The notes under the pieces were generated by a model. That model ran no database searches, was not told the DNA's origin, and saw only the letters and a list, made by a program, of their open reading frames with translations. A stretch of 6,244 nt of DNA from an uncultured Rothia sp. (GTDB taxonomy: Bacteria; Actinomycetota; Actinomycetes; Actinomycetales; Micrococcaceae): assembly GCF_937976295.1 (NCBI RefSeq), contig NZ_CALJRY010000354.1:1-6244 (forward strand), written 5' to 3'. Positions within the stretch are counted from its first letter, which is position 1; each line of letters begins with the position of its first letter. The position numbers were made by a program, and so were the translations under genes. Positions 1 through 5,928 of the stretch are shown one piece after another.

Positions 1-137
1 TTCTGCCACTCTCTCACAGTCGCGGCGGACACACCAAGCTTCCTGGCGGTTAGACGACAGCCGAATCCTCTCTCGAACATTTGCGCTGCTTGCTCTCGGA
101 GCGAACGGTCGTGTCTTAATCCTAGGTTGATGGACAT
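1..137 (-). CDS. IS3-family-like transposase OrfA, N-terminal part (runs off the window)
   Basis: An open frame begins with ATG at 137 and continues past position 1, giving 45 complete codons with no stop. The peptide starts MSINLGLRHD. Residues 17-45 read as a helix-turn-helix, with an Ala/Gln-rich first helix (AAQMFERG) and a recognition-helix region LGVSAATVREWQ. This is the pattern of the DNA-binding OrfA of IS3-family elements, especially the IS150 group. A perfect AGGAGG (144-149) lies 6 nt before the ATG, which fixes the start. The family makes an OrfAB transposase by frameshifting into OrfB, which would lie left of the window. Whether the element is intact cannot be judged. The family is inferred from the HTH pattern and the IS-like end beside it; another HTH protein is possible. 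Confidence 0.72.
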   Translation of the reverse strand, partial: MSINLGLRHDRSLREQAAQMFERGFGCRLTARKLGVSAATVREWQ

Positions 138-198
138 GAAAAGCCTCCTGTTTGTTGGACTTTAGTTTCGTTGTCCAAGAAACGGGAGGCAGTTCACA
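138..198 (-). mobile_element. Probable terminal sequence of an IS3/IS150-like insertion sequence
   Basis: Read on the minus strand from 198, the sequence begins TGTGAACTGCCTCCCGTTTC, followed by a TTGGAC block and then the transposase leader. IS3-family ends typically begin with TG, and the layout resembles the left end of IS150 as I remember it: a TGT-ACTGC start, a C-rich stretch, then TTGGAC. The outer boundary at 198 is an inference. The opposite end and the target duplication are outside the window, so no terminal-repeat comparison is possible. Within the end, TTGGAC (minus strand 178-173) and GTCCAA (160-155) form a 6-bp inverted repeat with a 12-nt spacer, which may matter for transposase binding or transcription. 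Confidence 0.55.
144..149 (-). promoter_or_regulatory. Ribosome binding site of the transposase gene
   Basis: A perfect AGGAGG sits 6 nt before the ATG at 137. It is the strongest Shine-Dalgarno sequence I noted among the starts in this window and decides the start of the partial transposase gene. Confidence 0.8.
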
Positions 199-272
199 TT
201 GGGGCACCCTCCGGGGCTTCAACTATCTCACGCCGAGTATCCGGGCTCGCCGGGTACTGTGACTATGCCGGG

Positions 273-3029
273 TTAGCCGCGCATACCTTCAACCGGGGAC
301 ATGCGAGCCGAACGAGCCGCCGGCAGAGCCGAAGCGAGCATCGCGGCGAGCACACCCACAACGAGGATGATCACGTACCAGACGTACGGCAGGTCAAGCA
401 CCAGCGGGGCGCTGGAGCTCACGGCAGCCATCACAATCTTCGCGGAGACCGTGCCGATGACCGTACCGGCAATCATGCCGAGCACCACTGCGGCGAGCGT
501 AATCAGAATCGCCTCAATGGAGATCATGCGGCGCAGCTGCTTGCGGGACAGGCCCAGCGAGCGGAGCATCGCGTTCTCGCGGCGGCGTTCGTTGACCGAC
601 AGGGTCATCGTGTTCGCCACACCAATAATCGAGATGACCACTGCGAGCATGAGCATCACCAGGGTGAAAGTCAGCATAACGGTCAGCAGCTGGTCGAACG
701 TCTGGCGTTCCTGCAAGCCACCGGTGAAGGAGCTGTCAGGGCTGGCACGGTTCAGGTCAGCCTGCAGGGTCACGTTCTCGCTACTGGTCAGCGGGGATAC
801 CGCACGCACCAGAACGACGGTGTCATTACCGGTTGCCTGGCTGGTGACGGTCAGACGTGCTGCCTTGGTCTGAGCTTCCTGATCGCCGCTCGCAATTGCT
901 TCTTCCATGCGCTTCTGAGCTTCCTCAGCGGCGGGGTTGGCAACTGCCTGCGGGTTCTTGGCGTCCTGCAGCTTGGCGGCGGTGGCAGGGTTGACAATCA
1001 GCAGGGTCTGCTTGGTTTCAGACTTGACGGGCTTGAGTTCCAGTTCGCCGAGCGGGCCGCGCGCCTTCAGGCGGCTGGACTCATTCAATCCGGCGGCCTT
1101 CCAGAGTTCCTGAGGTACGAGCACGGTGTCGTCGGCAAGGTTCGAGTTTTCGTCGGGCAGGATCGCCTTCAGATCAGAGGAGCTCAGCGCCACCAGGTCA
1201 GCGTTCTGGTTGACGCTCTGGCCCTCGTACTCGACGGTGTAATCAACCACGCCGGCGGCGTAACCAACAGCGGATGCCTGAACGTTCTTAATGCCCTTGA
1301 CCTTGGAGGCAATCCCCTCCGCCTTGGTCACGGTGGAGGCCGCCTCAGACTGGTCGTACGAGCTGTACTTCGCCTGCGCAGAAATCGGGTACTGCTGATC
1401 CAGCGCCTTGACGAACGATGCGCTCAGGACCGTGTAGCCGGTCAGCACAGTCGACACGACCAGGGTGCCGACGAGCACAGCGCGGCCGGTGGAGACGGTG
1501 CGCTTGGGCGAACGCAGCGCGTTGGCGAGCGCGAGCTTGCCGGTCTGGGTGCGGGTGACCTTACCGAGGGCACGTACCAGCGGGGGCAGTACCAGCGGGG
1601 TGATGAAGAAGACCGCAATACCGAGCAGCAGTGCTGCGAACATGCCGAGGAAGATTGCGGAGTTACCGTCGCGGTCCGTGCTGGTTGCCTTGTCAAGAGC
1701 AGTCACAACAGCGACCACGCCACCGATGGCGAAGAGTACACCGAAAATCGGGCCGATCTTACCGGGCTTGCTGACTTCGCGGTTGGTGTGCTCGCTCATC
1801 GCGCTAATCGGCGAGATGCGCAGTGCGCTTCGTGCCGGGGAGAGCGACGCCAGAACCGTGACGATGGTGCAAATCAGGGTACTGACGATTACCGGGGTAA
1901 TCGAGTACGAGATCATGATGGTCGAAACCATGCTTCCCACCAGCATGCCGACCGGGAAGGTCAGCAACGCACCGATGAGAGAGAACACCACGCCCACGGT
2001 AATGGATTCGACGAGCAGCATCCGCACGAGGGAGCCGCCGCGGGCACCGAGGGTGCGCAGCAGGGCGAGCTCGCGGATGCGCTGGCCGACCAGCACCGCG
2101 AAGGTGTTGGAGATGACGAAGGAGGAAACCAGCAGAGCCAGGGCCGCGAAGGCACCCAGGACCACGCTAATGGAGGTGAAGACCGTGGAGATACTCTTCT
2201 GGTAGTCTTCTAGCAGCTGCTGACCGGTCATAACGCGCGGGTCGTTCTTGGTGTCGCCGCTGCTGAGGGTCTCCTGCAGGCTCTTGAGCTTGGCGTCGGT
2301 TACGCCATCCTTGAACTTGAGGTAGATGAGGTTCGCGCCACCCCTGCTCCGGTAGCCTGCCGCCGAGCTACTGTTTTCTGTCTCGGCTGCTTTCAGGGTG
2401 GCTTCACCGAGGGCGGTGCCACCAATGAAGACAGCCTGGTTGGTGGTGGAGCCTTCAAAACCGGGATCGAAGAGACCAACGACGGTGTATTCGGCGGTCT
2501 TATTAGTACCGGGAGCACTGACGGATTCTACAACGTCGGTGCTGGTGACCTTGCCGTTCAGCGAGAGGTTGTGCTTCTTCGCGAAGTAGGTAGAGACCAT
2601 GATTTCGTGGTCGCTACCGGGGATTTTGCCCTGCACCTTGTACGGAAAGAGGCTCGAGTCGGCGGGCAGCTGGTTGTACTGCACCTGGGCTTTCTGGTCG
2701 CCGGTGCCGAGCGTACCGGTCACGGCGTACTGCACCCAGTAGCCGGAGAGCAGGTCGCTCTGTTCTACTTTCTGAATCTGCTCACGGGTCAGGTAGATGG
2801 CGCTGCTGTCTTGACCGTCGCTGGTTGTAGCGGCGGAGGCAACAACCGCCTCGGCGCGGGAGAGCACATCACTGACGGAGGAGTTGACGGTCGCCTGCAG
2901 CGAGTTGGTGAGCATCATAATGGCTGCGATGAAGAAGGATGAGATCGCGATGCCTATGCCCGTGAGGATGTATTTTCCTTTGGAGGCGCGCAGGTTGGAG
3001 CGCGCCACCGTGTTCAGTGTGGTTGCCAC
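273..3029 (-). CDS. FtsX/MacB-type ABC transporter permease, 918 aa
   Basis: Membrane subunit of an ABC exporter of the MacB/FtsX superfamily, partner of the ATPase just upstream. The protein is an internal duplication: each half has one membrane helix, an extracellular domain of about 240 residues, then an FtsX domain. Helix 1 is at about 20-41 and the first external domain at 42-283. FtsX domain 1 spans about 284-411, with the RIRELALLRTLGAR coupling motif at 317-330 and SPARSALRISPISAM at 397-411. Two linking helices lie near 426-444 and 459-483, and a further one at 515-537. The second external domain is 541-782. FtsX domain 2 spans about 783-918, with NERRRENAMLRSLGLSRKQ (813-831) and a terminal PAARSARMSPVEGMRG. 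That gives about ten helices. The GTG start is 3 nt past the ATPase stop, with GGAAGG 10 nt upstream. The substrate is unknown; lipid, lipoprotein or peptide export or resistance fits the family. Confidence 0.93.
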   Translation of the reverse strand: MATTLNTVARSNLRASKGKYILTGIGIAISSFFIAAIMMLTNSLQATVNSSVSDVLSRAEAVVASAATTSDGQDSSAIYLTREQIQKVEQSDLLSGYWVQYAVTGTLGTGDQKAQVQYNQLPADSSLFPYKVQGKIPGSDHEIMVSTYFAKKHNLSLNGKVTSTDVVESVSAPGTNKTAEYTVVGLFDPGFEGSTTNQAVFIGGTALGEATLKAAETENSSSAAGYRSRGGANLIYLKFKDGVTDAKLKSLQETLSSGDTKNDPRVMTGQQLLEDYQKSISTVFTSISVVLGAFAALALLVSSFVISNTFAVLVGQRIRELALLRTLGARGGSLVRMLLVESITVGVVFSLIGALLTFPVGMLVGSMVSTIMISYSITPVIVSTLICTIVTVLASLSPARSALRISPISAMSEHTNREVSKPGKIGPIFGVLFAIGGVVAVVTALDKATSTDRDGNSAIFLGMFAALLLGIAVFFITPLVLPPLVRALGKVTRTQTGKLALANALRSPKRTVSTGRAVLVGTLVVSTVLTGYTVLSASFVKALDQQYPISAQAKYSSYDQSEAASTVTKAEGIASKVKGIKNVQASAVGYAAGVVDYTVEYEGQSVNQNADLVALSSSDLKAILPDENSNLADDTVLVPQELWKAAGLNESSRLKARGPLGELELKPVKSETKQTLLIVNPATAAKLQDAKNPQAVANPAAEEAQKRMEEAIASGDQEAQTKAARLTVTSQATGNDTVVLVRAVSPLTSSENVTLQADLNRASPDSSFTGGLQERQTFDQLLTVMLTFTLVMLMLAVVISIIGVANTMTLSVNERRRENAMLRSLGLSRKQLRRMISIEAILITLAAVVLGMIAGTVIGTVSAKIVMAAVSSSAPLVLDLPYVWYVIILVVGVLAAMLASALPAARSARMSPVEGMRG

Positions 3030-3032
3030 GGC

Positions 3033-3800
3033 TTATCGACCTTCCAGCTGTGCCATTGCGCCGAGGACGGCGTCGTAGGTGGGTTCGATCATTTCGCCGG
3101 CGACCATGCCGTCCTTGATGAAGACCACGCGGTCTGCGTAGGAGGCGGCGTTTGCGTCGTGGGTGACCATGAGGATGGTCTGTGCGTGGTCGGTTGCGGC
3201 GGCACGCAGCAGGCGCAGCACCTCGGCGCCGGAGTTGGAGTCGAGGTTACCGGTCGGTTCGTCGGCGAAGACCACTTCGGGGCGTGCGAGCAGTGCGCGC
3301 ACGATGGCGACGCGCTGCTGCTGACCGCCGGAGAGCTGTTCGGGGCGGTGGTCGAGGCGGGTTTCCAGGCCGAGGGTCTTGACCAGGTAGTCGCGCCACT
3401 GCGGGTCCGGCTTCTTACCGGCGAGGCCCAGCGGCAGGTCAATGTTCTGGCCCGCGGTGAGGGTGGGCACCAGGTTGAACGCCTGGAAGATGAAGCCGAT
3501 GTGTTCGCGGCGAAACTCGGTGAGGGCGTTGTCCTTCAGGCCGAAGAGCTCGGTACCGCCAATACGGATGGAGGTTGCCGGGTTCGGGTCGGGGGTGTCC
3601 AGGGTTGCGATGGTCTGCATCAGCGTGGACTTGCCGGAGCCGGAGGGGCCCATAATGGCGGTGAACTTGCCCTGTTCAAAGTCAACGGAGACGTTGTTGA
3701 GGGCGTGGACGGTAGCTTCACCCATGCCGTAGGTTTTGGAAAGGTTTCGTGCGGAGACGGCAACCTGTGCCGTCTGTGCGTGAGGAGTTGTCGTAGTCAT
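3033..3800 (-). CDS. ABC transporter ATP-binding protein, LolD/MacB type, 255 aa
   Basis: Cytoplasmic ATPase that powers the neighbouring FtsX-type permease. All catalytic motifs are present: Walker A GPSGSGKST (51-59), Q-loop FQAFNLVP (105-112), signature LSGGQQQR (156-163), Walker B VVFADEPT with catalytic Glu (176-183), D-loop NLDS (185-188) and switch His in VTHD (His214). Length and motif spelling match the LolD/MacB/FtsE group rather than importer ATPases. Residues 1-12 (MTTTTPHAQTAQ) are a short non-conserved tail before the first beta strand; no better internal start is apparent. No clear Shine-Dalgarno sequence precedes the ATG. An AATAAT box ends 6 nt upstream, so a leaderless or near-leaderless mRNA is possible. 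It is the first gene of a two-gene operon (3-nt gap to the permease). The upstream region carries operator-like palindromes. Confidence 0.95.
   Translation of the reverse strand: MTTTTPHAQTAQVAVSARNLSKTYGMGEATVHALNNVSVDFEQGKFTAIMGPSGSGKSTLMQTIATLDTPDPNPATSIRIGGTELFGLKDNALTEFRREHIGFIFQAFNLVPTLTAGQNIDLPLGLAGKKPDPQWRDYLVKTLGLETRLDHRPEQLSGGQQQRVAIVRALLARPEVVFADEPTGNLDSNSGAEVLRLLRAAATDHAQTILMVTHDANAASYADRVVFIKDGMVAGEMIEPTYDAVLGAMAQLEGR
3040..3045 (-). promoter_or_regulatory. Ribosome binding site of the permease, inside the ATPase gene
   Basis: GGAAGG lies 10 nt before the GTG at 3029 and is embedded in the last codons of the ATPase gene (Glu-Gly-Arg-stop). This supports the GTG start and suggests translational coupling, so that ATPase and permease are made together. 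Confidence 0.65.
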
Positions 3801-3806
3801 AGTTCA

Positions 3807-3812
3807 ATTATT
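3807..3812 (-). promoter_or_regulatory. Candidate -10 box of the ABC transporter operon
   Basis: On the minus strand AATAAT matches the TATAAT consensus at five of six positions and ends 6 nt before the ATG. At 17-18 nt further upstream the -35 region (GTAGTC or TGTAGT) is poor, which would suit a promoter that needs an activator. The call rests on base pattern only. Confidence 0.4.
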
Positions 3813-3845
3813 TCACGCAGTATGGCGCTGACTACAGGGTTTTTC

Positions 3846-3861
3846 TCATCCTCCAGGTTGA
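3846..3861. promoter_or_regulatory. Operator-like imperfect palindrome, proximal site
   Basis: TCATCCTCCAGGTTGA matches 13 of 16 bases of the perfect palindrome at 3974-3989 and is itself nearly dyad-symmetric. Its centre is about 54 bp upstream of the ATPase start codon, just beyond where a -35 box would sit. That position suits an activator or response-regulator dimer. The regulator is not identified. Confidence 0.5.
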
Positions 3862-3891
3862 TTTTGGCGGGTGTTCACCGGGCCTTTGCCT

Positions 3892-3911
3892 AGGGATGTA
3901 GAGGGATGCAG
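3892..3911. repeat. Tandem 10-bp direct repeat between the two palindromes
   Basis: AGGGATGTAG (3892-3901) is followed at once by AGGGATGCAG (3902-3911), with one mismatch and a spacing of one DNA helical turn. Each copy contains the GGATG core that also forms the half-sites of the two flanking palindromes. A role as extra protein-binding sites is an inference. Confidence 0.5.
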
Positions 3912-3973
3912 GGGTTCTCCGCTCATTCCGCGGGCTGAGATGCGCCTGTGGCGGGCTGGGCGGGGCGCAGACT

Positions 3974-3989
3974 TCATCCTTAAGGATGA
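3974..3989. promoter_or_regulatory. Perfect 16-bp palindrome, distal operator-like site
   Basis: TCATCCTTAAGGATGA is exactly self-complementary. Its centre is 128 bp from that of the related site at 3846-3861 and about 180 bp upstream of the ATPase start. Palindromes of this length and spacing are typical of sites bound by dimeric repressors or response regulators. I do not recognise the regulator. Confidence 0.6.
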
Positions 3990-4016
3990 GTGGCGGCCCA
4001 ATCAGCGTTCTCTCTC

Positions 4017-4030
4017 TTTTTTTCCCCCCC
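4017..4030. repeat. T7C7 homopolymer tract
   Basis: Seven T (4017-4023) are followed by seven C (4024-4030), preceded by a short TC dinucleotide run from about 4011. The tract is about 215-230 bp upstream of the ATPase start, between the metG terminator and the distal palindrome. Such tracts can vary in length by replication slippage; any effect on expression is unproven. Confidence 0.5.
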
Positions 4031-4069
4031 GCTTCTCTGCCTCGCGCCTACAGCTATATATGCATGCGA

Positions 4070-4117
4070 AAAGCCCCCGGATCCTCCCCCAACTGGGGGT
4101 AGGAAGCCGGGGGCTTT
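4070..4117 (-). terminator. Intrinsic terminator of metG
   Basis: An 11-bp outer stem (4070-4080 paired with 4107-4117, core GCCCCCGG) continues almost without break into a 9-bp inner stem (4082-4090 with 4095-4104, one bulged base) closed by a 4-nt loop. It lies about 59 nt past the metG stop. In the metG direction the stem ends in four T, and in the other direction in three, so the hairpin is very strong but the U-tract is short, as is common in GC-rich bacteria. It separates metG from the ABC operon. Confidence 0.8.
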
Positions 4118-4175
4118 GTCAGGCTATCTGTTACAGCGCTGTCTCAGGCGCTGTCCGCTAATGCTCAGGCGGCTG

Positions 4176-5720
4176 TTATGCCTTGGGCGCTTCGTATCGG
4201 GGGAACACCGGTGCGGGTGCGGGCAGTTCGGTACCGGGCACGAGTGCGGTGCCGAGGGCTGCGAACTGGCGTGCCTCGCCTTCGGGTATGCCAAGCAGGG
4301 TCAGCAACTTGGCGGTTGAGTCGGGCATGACGGGCTGCAGCAGCAGGGCGACCTGGCGTACGACCTCAAGGGTTACGTACAGCACGGTGTTCATGCGCTC
4401 GAGTTCGCCGTTCTTGCGCAGGGTCCAGGGTTCCTGCTCTGCGAAGTAGGCGTTGGTGTCTGCGAGGACGGTCCAGATGCGGTCGAGTGCGCGGTGGAAT
4501 GCCTGCTCGTCGAAGTCTGCACGGACGGGCTCGTAGAGGGCTGCCGCCTCGTCGAGGATCTTGCGGTCGGCTTCGGTGAATTCGCCGTGGGTGGGCACGG
4601 CACCGCCGCAGTTCTTGGCGACCATGGACAGGGAACGCTGGGCGAGGTTGCCGAGGTTGTTTGCCAGGTCGGAGTTGATGCGGTTGATGATGGACTCTTC
4701 GGAGTAGGAGCCGTCCTGGCCGAAGGACACTTCACGCATGAGGAAGAAGCGCACGGCGTCCAGGCCGAATGCGTTGACGAGGTTTGCGGGGTCGACGACG
4801 TTACCGACGGACTTGGACATCTTCTCGCCGTTGACGAGCAGGAAGCCGTGGCCGAACACGCGCTTGGGCAGTTCGATTCCGGCGGACCACAGGAATGCGG
4901 GCCAGTAGATGGAGTGGAATCGGGTGATGTCCTTACCGATGAGGTGCAGGTCGGCGGGCCAGTACTTGGTGAACAGTTCGTTGTCGGTGTCGGGGTAGCC
5001 GAGGCCGGTGAGGTAGTTGGTGAGTGCGTCGACCCACACGTACATGACGTGCTTGTCGTTGCCGGGTACGGGTACGCCCCAGTCGAAGGTGGTGCGGGAG
5101 ATGGACAGGTCGTTGAGGCCGCCCTTGACGAAGGAGATGAGTTCGTTGCGGCGGGATTCGGGGTAGACGTAGCCTTCGTTGGCGTAGAGTTCGAGGAGCT
5201 TGTCGCCGTACTTGGAGAGGCGGAAGAAGTAGGACTCTTCCTCGGTCCATTCGACTTCGGTGCCGGTGGCGATGGCGTAGCGCTGGCCGTCGCGTACTTC
5301 GGTTTCGTCTTCTGCGTAGTAGGCTTCGTCGCGGACGGAGTACCAGCCGGCGTACTTGTCGAGGTAGATGTCGCCGTTTTCTTCCATGCGCTTCCAGATG
5401 GCCTGGGATGCGACGTAGTGGTCGGGGTCGGTGGTGCGGATGAAGCGGTCGTAGCTGATGTTCAGCGCGTCGTTCATTGCTTTGAAGCGTGCGGAGTTCT
5501 CGTCGGCGAGTTCTTTGGCGGTCTTACCGAGCTTTTCGGCGGTGGTCTGCATCTTCTGGCCGTGCTCGTCGGTGCCGGTCATGAAGCGCACGTCGAAGCC
5601 GTCGAGGCGCTTGAAGCGGGCTAGCACGTCGGCTGCGATGGTTTCGTAGGCGTGGCCGATGTGCGGGTTGCCATTGGGGTAGGAGATGGCGGTGGTGATG
5701 TAGAACGGAGTTGCAGTCAT
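4176..5720 (-). CDS. metG: Methionyl-tRNA synthetase, short zinc-knuckle-less type, 514 aa
   Basis: Class I aminoacyl-tRNA synthetase that charges methionine onto initiator and elongator tRNA-Met in the cytoplasm, using ATP. The N-terminal Rossmann fold carries the HIGH motif (20-23) after an AISYPNGNP approach, and the second ATP-binding motif KMSKS is at 300-304. The connective-peptide region (about 115-225) has GWYSVRDEAYY (124-134), where zinc-binding forms have Cys pairs. The only cysteine I can find is Cys371, so no zinc site is possible. The helical anticodon-binding domain follows (about 345-480), with the NAYFAEQEPW motif (422-431 plus Trp432 region). The protein ends at 514 without the C-terminal tRNA-binding (EMAP/Trbp111) domain. 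That size and build match the MetRS of Mycobacterium and relatives. The ATG at 5720 is supported by the conserved N-terminus and by a -10 box 7 nt upstream, which implies a leaderless mRNA. Monocistronic. Confidence 0.97.
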   Translation of the reverse strand: MTATPFYITTAISYPNGNPHIGHAYETIAADVLARFKRLDGFDVRFMTGTDEHGQKMQTTAEKLGKTAKELADENSARFKAMNDALNISYDRFIRTTDPDHYVASQAIWKRMEENGDIYLDKYAGWYSVRDEAYYAEDETEVRDGQRYAIATGTEVEWTEEESYFFRLSKYGDKLLELYANEGYVYPESRRNELISFVKGGLNDLSISRTTFDWGVPVPGNDKHVMYVWVDALTNYLTGLGYPDTDNELFTKYWPADLHLIGKDITRFHSIYWPAFLWSAGIELPKRVFGHGFLLVNGEKMSKSVGNVVDPANLVNAFGLDAVRFFLMREVSFGQDGSYSEESIINRINSDLANNLGNLAQRSLSMVAKNCGGAVPTHGEFTEADRKILDEAAALYEPVRADFDEQAFHRALDRIWTVLADTNAYFAEQEPWTLRKNGELERMNTVLYVTLEVVRQVALLLQPVMPDSTAKLLTLLGIPEGEARQFAALGTALVPGTELPAPAPVFPRYEAPKA

Positions 5721-5727
5721 AACTTTC

Positions 5728-5733
5728 AGTTTA
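5728..5733 (-). promoter_or_regulatory. metG -10 box, probably giving a leaderless mRNA
   Basis: On the minus strand TAAACT fits the TANNNT form of actinobacterial -10 boxes and is followed by 7 nt (GAAAGTT) and then the metG ATG. Transcription would then start at or beside the A of ATG. No Shine-Dalgarno sequence is visible before the ATG. The -35 region is weak; the best match is GTGAGA with a 19-bp spacer. Confidence 0.6.
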
Positions 5734-5743
5734 CCGCAGTATT

Positions 5744-5928
5744 AGGCGAGGCTCTCACCGGGGTTACACTCTGATACGCGGCAAGCATCAAGCCACCACG
5801 CAACAGACCAAACAGGCGACAGCCCTCCCCCGCCCCAGTTCGCTAGGCACGGGGCGCACGCACTGAACCCCCGCGCGCCTACCGCAACCCCGGCGGGATT
5901 CCAAGAGCCCCTGAATCACAGATGCGCA
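5744..5928. other. Gene-free GC-rich spacer upstream of metG
   Basis: No gene is visible here. The stretch is rich in C runs on the plus strand. Its only notable structure is a 6-bp stem CGCCCC (5831-5836) / GGGGCG (5851-5856) with a 14-nt loop, plus a short GGCGAG/CTCACC dyad (5745-5759) in the metG promoter. Neither is strong enough to name. No riboswitch or T-box consensus is seen. Confidence 0.5.

Larger units (their letters stand above)
3801..4069. other. Gene-free control region between the ABC operon and metG
   Basis: I see no credible gene here. The region holds the likely ABC-operon promoter next to 3801, the two operator-like palindromes, the tandem 10-bp repeat and a pyrimidine-rich tract near 4009-4039. 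The remainder (about 3912-3970) is GC-rich without clear signals. Open frames on the plus strand cross the metG terminator hairpin or the 3' end of metG and lack family features, so they are not called. Confidence 0.6.

Noticed and set aside
199..272. Terminator for the ABC operon between the permease stop and the IS
   Set aside because: Only weak, interrupted GC dyads (around GGCGAG/CTCGGC) without a T tract were found.
171..2213. A 680-codon open frame on the plus strand antisense to the permease
   Set aside because: Composition is dominated by His, Arg, Gly and Gln with no domain or membrane pattern. It is the mirror of a GC-rich codon pattern in a clearly real permease gene, and it also starts inside the IS end.
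3871..4319. Two small plus-strand frames (3871-4161 and 3990-4319) in the intergenic region
   Set aside because: Both run through the metG terminator hairpin and the second enters the 3' end of metG. There is no Shine-Dalgarno sequence or familiar protein pattern.
4494..5624. A 376-codon open frame antisense to metG, rich in Val and Gly
   Set aside because: Low-complexity shadow of the metG codon pattern, with no ribosome binding site and no recognisable motif.
5721..5928. T-box or SAM-type riboswitch controlling metG
   Set aside because: No T-box sequence, specifier loop or antiterminator, and no SAM-riboswitch core. The promoter position implies that metG has essentially no leader.
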